From contig JANXED010000001.1 of the NCBI GenBank assembly GCA_025058175.1, positions 1 to 64,000 of the forward strand: a stretch of 64,000 nt of DNA, written 5' to 3'. Below are positions 57,979 through 64,000 of this stretch, piece after piece. The translations under genes and the position numbers were made by a program. The DNA is from Candidatus Calditenuaceae archaeon. Lineage in GTDB: Archaea > Thermoproteota > Nitrososphaeria_A > Caldarchaeales > Calditenuaceae. The notes below the pieces were generated by a model. That model was given only the letters and a program-made list of their open reading frames with translations. It searched no databases and had not been told where the DNA came from. Every line of letters starts with the position of its first letter. Position 1 is the first letter of the stretch.

Positions 57979-58827
57979 CTAGAGCTCCGAGAGCAGCTTG
58001 TGAAACTCCCTCCTGTGTACCCGGAAGGAGCTGAACCTCCTAGCCCTGGAGTTCTCCCCGAGGTCGACGTCGCAGACCACCATGTCCTCTTCGAAGAGCT
58101 TGCCCTCGCCGAGGACTGAGCCGTCGGGGCCCACGACCATCGACCCTCCCCAGAAGTACTCCTCGTCCTCAGGGCCGACGAGGTTCGCGAACGCGACGTG
58201 GACGGTATTGGTGATCGCGGTGGCCATCAGGATCGCCCGCCAGGCCTCCCTGATCCAGACGCCGTCGCGCCCTCGGTGCCCAGTGCCGATCCCTCTGGCG
58301 GGGGAAGCGGCGATGCACGCGATCAGCTCGGCGCCCATCCTCGAGAGGGCCTCGGCGGGCTCCGGGTGCCAGAGGTCCTCGCAGATCGCGACACCGAGGC
58401 TCCACTTCCCCAACCCGACGGTCCTGACGTCCTTCAAGGGGTCTCCCTGCTCGAAGTACCTGGCCTCCTCGAAGAGGCCGTAGGTGGGCAGGTAGAACTT
58501 GGGAACGCGGGCCGCCAGCCTCCCGTCGCTCACGACGAAGGCCGTGTTCCTCAAGACCCCAGGCCTGACCTCATCGACCCCTCCCAGGACCACCGTACAC
58601 CCCTTCGAGGCCTCCCTGAGTCTCGAGACTGCGGCCCTACACGCCCCGACCACCTCGTAGGCGAGGTCCCTCAGGACGTAGCCCGTGAGCGAGAGTTCCG
58701 GGAAGACCAATAGGTCGACGCCTCTCGATCTGGCCTCCTCGATGGCCGCGAGGTGTCTTCTCAAGTTCCACCCGACGTCACCGATCCTGCTCTGGACCTG
58801 CGCGAGCCCGACCCTGAGCTTCTCCAT
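57979..58827 (-). CDS. Carbon-nitrogen hydrolase (nitrilase superfamily)
   Basis: 282 residues. Catalytic triad: Glu in LLVFPELSLTGY, Lys in RVPKFYLPTYG, Cys in LGVAICEDLWHP. The GDVGWNLRRHLAAI start and the FYLPTYGLFEEARYF segment resemble the glutaminase domain of NAD synthetase, so ammonia release for NAD or an amidase role is possible, but the NAD synthetase domain is absent. ATG at 58827; ends 2 nt before the CitG-like gene. Confidence 0.85.
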   Translation of the reverse strand: MEKLRVGLAQVQSRIGDVGWNLRRHLAAIEEARSRGVDLLVFPELSLTGYVLRDLAYEVVGACRAAVSRLREASKGCTVVLGGVDEVRPGVLRNTAFVVSDGRLAARVPKFYLPTYGLFEEARYFEQGDPLKDVRTVGLGKWSLGVAICEDLWHPEPAEALSRMGAELIACIAASPARGIGTGHRGRDGVWIREAWRAILMATAITNTVHVAFANLVGPEDEEYFWGGSMVVGPDGSVLGEGKLFEEDMVVCDVDLGENSRARRFSSFRVHRREFHKLLSEL

Positions 58828-58843
58828 CTCTGTCCTCCCCGAC

Positions 58844-59371
58844 TCAGCCGTAACCCTCGACCTCCGGCCTCCTAACGGGGCCCCTCTTCGCCGCCGGGAC
58901 CTCGCTCAGCGTCCCGATGATTCCCCTGAAGTCCTCCTTGACGACCGTTAGAGCGATGTGGGTGTTGGTCCTCTCGACGTACGGGATGCTCAGTATCCTC
59001 TTCGTGAAGTCGCTCAGCTCCTGCCTGTTCCTGAACTTCGAGACGACGATGCTGTCCACGACCCCCGTCACGTCGTAGACCGCGACCGTGTTCGGGAGCG
59101 AGGCGATCTCCCTCTGGACCTCCAGCAGCTTCCCCCTCGAGACCGTGACCGCGGTGATCGCGGTGAGCTCGAACCCCAGCTTCTCGGGGTCGACCAGCGC
59201 GGTGTAGCCCCTTATCACGCCCGCCGTCTCCATCCTCTTCACCCTGCTCGCGACCGTGCCTACGGAAGTGTTCAGCTTCTTCGCTATCTCCCTGAACGAA
59301 CTTCTCCCATTTTCCACCAATTCCCTCAAAATGGCCACGTCAAGTTCGTCCAGCTCTACACCTTCACTCAT
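58844..59371 (-). CDS. Lrp/AsnC family transcriptional regulator
   Basis: 175 residues from ATG at 59371. Helix-turn-helix LDVAILRELVENGRSSFREIAKKLNTSVGTVASRVKRME (key: F-R-E-I-A, T-V-A-S-R), then a RAM ligand-binding domain (TAITAVTVSRGKL, AVYDVTGVVDSIVV, THIALTVVKE). Shares a 98-nt divergent promoter region with glutamine synthetase, so control of nitrogen assimilation is a fair inference. Confidence 0.9.
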   Translation of the reverse strand: MSEGVELDELDVAILRELVENGRSSFREIAKKLNTSVGTVASRVKRMETAGVIRGYTALVDPEKLGFELTAITAVTVSRGKLLEVQREIASLPNTVAVYDVTGVVDSIVVSKFRNRQELSDFTKRILSIPYVERTNTHIALTVVKEDFRGIIGTLSEVPAAKRGPVRRPEVEGYG

Positions 59372-59436
59372 ACCCTCTGTACAATTAAACAGCAAATTTA
59401 CCTTTTCTATAGACAAACGTACCGCAGGCGCGGAAA

Positions 59437-59444
59437 GCTTATAG
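59437..59444 (+). promoter_or_regulatory. TATA box of glnA in the Lrp/glnA divergent region
   Basis: GCTTATAG, about 29 nt before the ATG at 59470. The gap 59372-59469 is AT-rich next to Lrp (TGTACAATTAAACAGCAAA), a likely Lrp binding area. Confidence 0.5.
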
Positions 59445-59469
59445 CCGAAGTCTTAGCGGAGGCCGCGAA

Positions 59470-60948
59470 ATGGTGTTGGCGGCGTACGAGAGGGCCAGAG
59501 CGAAGCCCTGGGAGACGACCGCGGAGCAGGTGATGGAGCTGATTAAGCAGGAGAACGTCAGGTTCGTCGACCTGCAGTTCACCGACCTGCCCGGGAAGCT
59601 CCAGCACGTGACCGTCACAGCGGAGTACTTCGACATAGAGCACTTCGAGGAGGGCGTCCCGAAGCTCGACGGCTCCTCGATCAGGGGCTTCGCGGAGATC
59701 TACGAGTCCGACATGGTCCTGAGGCCTGACCCTGCGACGTTCGCACTGCTGCCGTGGGGGCCGGAGAGCTCTAAGACGGCCAGGATGATCGCCGACGTCT
59801 ACAAGGGCTTCGGAGAGGGCAGGTTCTCGAGGGACCCGAGGTACGTCGCGCAGAGGGCCGAGCAGTACCTGAAGGAGCAGGGCTTCGACGTCTCCTACTG
59901 GGGCCCGGAGATAGAGTTCTTCGTCTTCGACCGGGTCCACTGGGACGTCTCGACACCGCAGCGGGGCATGGCCTATAAGATCGAGTCGAGGGAGGGAGCA
60001 TGGAACTCCTCTGCGGACGGTCACGGATACCCGATCAGGTACAAGGAGGGCTACTTCCCGGCCCCACCTCAAGACACGCTGATGGAGTTCAGGAACGAGA
60101 TGAGTAGGGTTCTCCTCGACTACTTCGGGATCCAAGTCGACGCCCACCACCACGAGGTCGCGACCGCCGGACAGTGCGAGATCGACATGAAGTTCGACGC
60201 GCTCGTCAGGATGGCCGATAAGGCCCAGACCTACAAGTACGTCGCGAGGAACGTCGCGAACCAGATGGGCCTGATAGCGACCTTCATGCCGAAGCCGATA
60301 TATGGTGACAACGCCTCGGGGATGCACGTCCACGTCAGCCTCTGGAGGGACGGCGTGAACCTCTTCTTCGACCCGAACGACGGCTACGCTGAGCTCAGCC
60401 AGCTCGCGAGATACTTCGTCGGAGGACTCCTCGAGCACAGCAGGGCCCTGGCTGCGATCGTGGCTCCGACCACCAACTCCTACAAGAGACTGGTCCCGGG
60501 CTACGAGGCTCCGATCTTCATCGCTTGGAGCAGGTCCAACAGGTCCGCCAACGTAAGGATCCCGGTGTACGTCAGGGGGACGAAGAAGGCCGCGAAGTCG
60601 AAGAGGGTCGAGTTCAGGACGCCCGACCCGTCAGCGAACCCGTACCTCTGCTTCTCCGCGATGTTGATGGCCGGACTCGACGGCATTAAGAGGAAGATCG
60701 ACCCCGGCTCGCCGGTCGACGAGAACATCTACCACCTGACGCCCCAGAGAAGGAGGGAGCTGGGGATCAGGGAGCTCCCGGGGAGCCTGAAGGAGGCGGT
60801 GGAATCCCTCCTCTCGGACAGGGAGTTCCTCAAGCCGGTCTTCACCGACGACGTCGTCGAGGCGCTGGTCGAGTGGGAGATGTCGCAGTACAAGGCGGTC
60901 AGCGCGCTTCCGCATCCATACGAGTTCTACCTGTACTTCGACAGCTGA
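59470..60948 (+). CDS. glnA: Type I glutamine synthetase
   Basis: 492 residues. Joins ammonia to glutamate with ATP. Seen: FVDLQFTDLPGKLQH, the DGSSIRGF loop (Arg for Glu), EIEFFVFD metal ligands, ASGMHVHVSLW, the NRSANVRIPVY and RVEFRTPDPSANPYL regions. A NIYHLTPQ segment takes the place of the NLYDLP adenylylation loop, but the Tyr is not obviously an adenylylation site. Divergent from the Lrp gene; a stem follows at 60989-61014. Confidence 0.95.
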   Translation: MVLAAYERARAKPWETTAEQVMELIKQENVRFVDLQFTDLPGKLQHVTVTAEYFDIEHFEEGVPKLDGSSIRGFAEIYESDMVLRPDPATFALLPWGPESSKTARMIADVYKGFGEGRFSRDPRYVAQRAEQYLKEQGFDVSYWGPEIEFFVFDRVHWDVSTPQRGMAYKIESREGAWNSSADGHGYPIRYKEGYFPAPPQDTLMEFRNEMSRVLLDYFGIQVDAHHHEVATAGQCEIDMKFDALVRMADKAQTYKYVARNVANQMGLIATFMPKPIYGDNASGMHVHVSLWRDGVNLFFDPNDGYAELSQLARYFVGGLLEHSRALAAIVAPTTNSYKRLVPGYEAPIFIAWSRSNRSANVRIPVYVRGTKKAAKSKRVEFRTPDPSANPYLCFSAMLMAGLDGIKRKIDPGSPVDENIYHLTPQRRRELGIRELPGSLKEAVESLLSDREFLKPVFTDDVVEALVEWEMSQYKAVSALPHPYEFYLYFDS

Positions 60949-60988
60949 CCCTCACAGGCGTTGAACCGCAGCTTTTTCGTTCATGCCG

Positions 60989-61014
60989 TGCGAGAATTCA
61001 ATTGCTCCCTCGCA
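60989..61014. terminator. Inverted repeat downstream of glnA
   Basis: TGCGAG at 60989-60994 pairs with CTCGCA at 61009-61014 around a 14-nt loop that contains AATTCAATT. It lies in the 209-nt gap between glnA and the convergent permease gene; the rest of that gap has no recognised gene. A termination or stability role is inference. Confidence 0.3.
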
Positions 61015-61157
61015 ATCCCATACTCGCTGAGACTGATCGCGGATCGGCCTTCATAGAGGAGCTCGGCGCTCAAGATCGCTCTCATCTCCAGAGGATCGAC
61101 CTGGCCAGACCCCTCATCGCACTTAAGACTAACGCCGACTGACTCATAAACGGTGAC

Positions 61158-62534
61158 TCAGTTGAGGAGCGACCAGACGACCGCGACGACCGAAGCGGGC
61201 ATCGATCCTATCAGGCCTGGCTTGAGCCACTCCTTGAACGTCATGTGACCCAACCTCTGCCTCTCGATCATCCCGATCGCAACGATGTTCGCCGTGCTAC
61301 CGATCATGGTGAGGTTGCCGATGTAGGTCCCTGCGAAGAGCATGAGCCACCAGACGATCGGACCGACGGTCCCCGTGGCGAGGAGCTCCTGCACCACGGG
61401 AATCCAGAAGGCCACCGCGAGCACGTTGTCCATGAACGCGCTCATGAACCCGACGACGAGGTAGAACGCGGGTATCCAGAAGTGCTCGGGGAGCGCGAAG
61501 AAGGGCGACAGGACCCCAGAGATGAACTCGGTCACGCCCGTGTACCTCAGCGTGCCCACCGAGGCGAAGAAGAGCATGAAGAACGTCAGAGTCCACCAGT
61601 CGACCCTCCTCTCTATCAGCTCCCTCGCCTTCTCCCTCTCGATCAGAAGGACCGCGCCTGCGCCGACCATCGCGACGCCTATCAACATAGTGTTCTTCTT
61701 CAAACCTAGGAGCTCCTCGATCGGCGTGTGGAGCACGAGCCCTCCTATCACGCCCAGGAAGACGATCAGGGCGGTCCTGTCGATGCCGTGTACGCCGTTC
61801 GCGTGCGGTGTCGCGACCTGCCTCACCTCAGCGGCCCTCGCCCCCCTCAGCTTCGCGTCGAGTTCCCTCATGAACCCCCTGAAGTAGGACCTGCACGCGA
61901 AGTAAGTCACGAACGTCGCGACGATCGCCGGTGGTGTCGCCCACCTGAGGAAGTCGAGGAACCCATAACCCGAGTTCAGTGCGATCAGCACGCCTATCGG
62001 GTTCCCGACGACCGTGGCGCTGCTGCCGATGTTGGTGGCGAAGACCGTCATCAGCATCAGCGGTATCAGGGGGACTTGGAACCTGCTCGCTAGCGTAATG
62101 GCCGAGGACATCATGAAGAGTATCGAGGTCACTTCGTCCACGAGGGCCGCTGAGAGAGCGGACATCAGCATGAGTATGAGTATCAACCGGTCCGCGCTGC
62201 TCCCCCCAACCTCTAAAACTCTGTCGACCACTACCTCGAAGAACCTCCTCTCCTCGAGGAACCCGATCACGGTCATCATGCAGAGGAGGAAGACGATCAC
62301 GTCGAGGCTCGCGAACTCTATGAACGTGGGGACGTCGAGCAGCCTTGTCGCCATCAGGACGAAGACGCCGACGAGTGCGAAGGCGAGCCTGAACTTCCAG
62401 AAGAGGAGTGTCCCGCCGATGATCGCGGTGAAGATGGCCGTCGCTATCGCCTGGCTGGCCGAGAGTCCCGCGACTAGCGCCAAGACCCCGAACGTTATCG
62501 GTATCAGCGGGTAGGCTGCTCCCTTCGCGCGCAT
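61158..62534 (-). CDS. SLC13/ArsB-type anion permease
   Basis: 458 residues, about eleven to twelve helices. DVIVFLLCMMTVIGFLEERRFFE, FATNIGSSATVVGNPIGVL and the C-terminal TYIGNLTMIGSTANIV belong to the citrate/arsenite/NhaD-type ion transporter superfamily (key: SSATVVGNP, GSTANIV; helical hairpin). Substrate (dicarboxylate, arsenite or other anion) not determinable. ATG at 62534 with a GTATATCT box on the minus strand at 62566-62573 and GGTGAT before the start. Confidence 0.85.
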   Translation of the reverse strand: MRAKGAAYPLIPITFGVLALVAGLSASQAIATAIFTAIIGGTLLFWKFRLAFALVGVFVLMATRLLDVPTFIEFASLDVIVFLLCMMTVIGFLEERRFFEVVVDRVLEVGGSSADRLILILMLMSALSAALVDEVTSILFMMSSAITLASRFQVPLIPLMLMTVFATNIGSSATVVGNPIGVLIALNSGYGFLDFLRWATPPAIVATFVTYFACRSYFRGFMRELDAKLRGARAAEVRQVATPHANGVHGIDRTALIVFLGVIGGLVLHTPIEELLGLKKNTMLIGVAMVGAGAVLLIEREKARELIERRVDWWTLTFFMLFFASVGTLRYTGVTEFISGVLSPFFALPEHFWIPAFYLVVGFMSAFMDNVLAVAFWIPVVQELLATGTVGPIVWWLMLFAGTYIGNLTMIGSTANIVAIGMIERQRLGHMTFKEWLKPGLIGSMPASVVAVVWSLLN

Positions 62535-62588
62535 GGGATCACCTGGCGCTCTTCTGTGTGCCTTAAGATATACTAGAGACCGGCGCGC

Positions 62589-64000
62589 TTAGGCGAAGAA
62601 CTGCTCCAAGCTCCCGACCCCGACGATCACGTCGAAGTCCATGTCGAGGCTGTCGAGGACCTGCTCGAAGGTCGACCTCATGTACTCGATGTACTTCTCG
62701 ACGTCCACCTGGTCTTTCGATATCTTGACGCTCGGGTGGAGGGGCGCGACGCCGACCTTGTCCTTGGTCTTCACGTACCTGATGATATCGCCCGAGGTCA
62801 CCTGAACGCCGTGTTGCTGCAGAATCTTCGCGGCCTTCACGTGGGGAGGCGTAGTCTCGGTGTAGCTCTCAGGCTGCTTGGAGAGCATCACGCTGAACGC
62901 GAGCTCGCTCAGCTCGAACTCCCTCTTCCTCAGCTTCCTGTGCCACGTCTTGATCAGGTCCGCGATGTGCCTCTTCACGGTCTCGAGGTCCTCGGGCGTC
63001 CTAACGTTGGCCAGCTCCTGGAGCATCGAGTTGAAGGCCTCCCTGATGAAGTCGGGGATGTGCCTCTTCTTCCCCGTCAAGCCCTTCACGTCGACCACGC
63101 CCTTCGACGTCAGGCCGAGGTAGTTCTTCTTCCTCGACGAGAAGACGATGTAGACGTACTCCTTGTCAGGCTCGAGGTCGAGTCCTAGCTCCGTCGCGGC
63201 CCACCTGATGAGTTTCTCGAGGATCGCGCCGTCTGCGCCCTTGAGGAAGAGCGAGTCGGTGTCTCCGTAGACCACGGTCGCGCCGAGCTCCCTTACCTTC
63301 TCGATCGCAGACTTGAAGACGTACCTGCCGATCGCCGCGGTGCTCTCGGCGAGGGGCGGGCAGTAGAGCGGAAACTCCTCGAACCCGAAGACGCCGTACG
63401 AAGCGTTGAGGAAGACCTTCGTCGCCTTCTGGACCACGTCGTACCACCTCCTCTGGCCCTCGGGGAGGCTCTTGTCGGAGCTCCGGGGCTTGTAGAGTCC
63501 GACCCTCACTTCCTTCAGGGCCCCTATGATCGAGCTCTGGAGGCCTCTGTTCTTGGTGCAGACCCAGTGGGGCGTCTCCGGGACTAGGTTCCTCCTGCAC
63601 TCCTCATGCGGGCACCTGATGGTCTCGTAGCTGAGGTTCCACCGGGCGAGGACGGATGGGTACAGCGACGCGAAGTCGACGACCTTCACGTCGAAGTGGA
63701 TCCCGGGCGCCGGGTCGACGACGATCGCTCCCCTGTACTTCTTCCCCTCGATGACGGCCTTCGTGACCGTCCCTCCCTTGACCTCAAGGATCTCCTCCTT
63801 CCTCGGGATCAGCCAGCCCCTCCTCCTGTGCTCGAAGTAGAGGAGGTTCTTGATCCATCCCGATACGCCGTGCCTGCAGAGGTCCTCGACGGGGAGCCTG
63901 CTGATCCTGCAGAGGACCATCATCAGCCTCAGGACCAGCCTGTCCTCGAATGTGAGGAGGTTGTAGACGAGCTCGGCGTCGTTCATGCAGTACTCCGCGA
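62589..64000 (-). CDS. polB: Family B DNA polymerase, C-terminal part (runs off the window)
   Basis: The frame is open to the right edge, so the beginning is missing; the ATG at 63986 is internal. At the very edge AEYCMNDAEL is the exonuclease III motif (Y-x3-D). Polymerase motif A is VDFASLYPS, motif B KVFLNASYGVFGF, motif C VYGDTDSL. The thumb region ends with KISKDQVDVEKYIEYMRS. Replicative or repair polymerase; which one cannot be told without the N-terminus. Confidence 0.94.
   Translation of the reverse strand, partial: AEYCMNDAELVYNLLTFEDRLVLRLMMVLCRISRLPVEDLCRHGVSGWIKNLLYFEHRRRGWLIPRKEEILEVKGGTVTKAVIEGKKYRGAIVVDPAPGIHFDVKVVDFASLYPSVLARWNLSYETIRCPHEECRRNLVPETPHWVCTKNRGLQSSIIGALKEVRVGLYKPRSSDKSLPEGQRRWYDVVQKATKVFLNASYGVFGFEEFPLYCPPLAESTAAIGRYVFKSAIEKVRELGATVVYGDTDSLFLKGADGAILEKLIRWAATELGLDLEPDKEYVYIVFSSRKKNYLGLTSKGVVDVKGLTGKKRHIPDFIREAFNSMLQELANVRTPEDLETVKRHIADLIKTWHRKLRKREFELSELAFSVMLSKQPESYTETTPPHVKAAKILQQHGVQVTSGDIIRYVKTKDKVGVAPLHPSVKISKDQVDVEKYIEYMRSTFEQVLDSLDMDFDVIVGVGSLEQFFA

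Noticed and set aside
63986-64000. ATG at 63986 as start of the DNA polymerase
   Set aside because: The frame is open to the window edge and the exonuclease III motif Tyr-Cys-Met-Asn-Asp spans this point, so the gene begins outside the window.

Overview
The window is a dense, GC-rich stretch of archaeal chromosome. Archaeal information-processing genes are spread through it: nascent-polypeptide-associated complex protein, archaeal ThrRS and HisRS, aIF2-beta, aIF6, ribosomal proteins eL39, eL31 and eL13, PDCD5, TiaS, a Hef-type helicase, family-B DNA polymerase and an archaeal SRP RNA. eL13 together with this set points to the TACK lineages (Thermoproteota and relatives). The high GC and the SCP2, penicillin-acylase and A-type ATPase genes would suit a thermophilic member such as a Caldarchaeales- or Conexivisphaera-like lineage, but that placement is inference. 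Genes are closely packed, often overlap by 4 nt (GTGA or TTGA), use many GTG and TTG starts, and several have a TATA box about 25 nt before the start codon, as expected for leaderless archaeal mRNAs.

Layout. 1-1.5 kb: end of a winged-helix regulator, a winged-helix protein, and an AT-richer patch holding a lone HsdR-N-type nuclease-like gene with a damaged active site. 1.5-6.2 kb: Hef helicase, NAC, zinc-finger protein, NMN adenylyltransferase, a GcvH-like protein lacking the lipoyl lysine, aldo/keto reductase. 6.2-9.8 kb: small membrane protein, penicillin acylase, DUF996 membrane protein. 9.8-14.1 kb: SCP2 protein, RtcA, YchF-type GTPase, TiaS. 14.2-14.9 kb: a protein joining a GcvH-like lipoyl-carrier domain to a TusA-like sulfurtransferase domain, the most unusual gene here. 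15-21.5 kb: ABC exporter, TrmO, A-ATPase subunit E, PIN-KH ATPase, ROK kinase. 21.5-29.1 kb: aminotransferase, MBL hydrolase, ThrRS, small conserved proteins, FAD-linked oxidase. 29.2-31.8 kb: secreted protein plus ABC exporter. 31.9-35.2 kb: eL39-eL31-aIF6 operon, facing PDCD5-eL13-CWC operon, aspartokinase.

35.2-44.4 kb: ribbon-helix-helix regulator with a palindromic operator, TldD, the QueD-QueC archaeosine-precursor pair, membrane spermidine-synthase-like protein, DUF92, HisRS. 44.5-53 kb: V4R protein, LeuC, aIF2-beta, ThiW with an overlapping P-loop NTPase, orphan SdhA, radical SAM enzyme, MFS transporter. 53.1-53.4 kb: SRP RNA. 53.4-57.98 kb: pyrimidine genes (PyrC and a PyrF-PyrE fusion), a pteroate-synthase-like enzyme and a CitG-like protein. 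58-61 kb: nitrilase-family amidase, Lrp regulator facing glutamine synthetase. 61.1-64 kb: anion permease and the 3' two thirds of a family-B DNA polymerase that runs off the window.

No tRNA or rRNA genes, CRISPR array, insertion sequence or prophage could be recognised. The only gene-free stretch above 300 bases (53019-53404) holds the SRP RNA.
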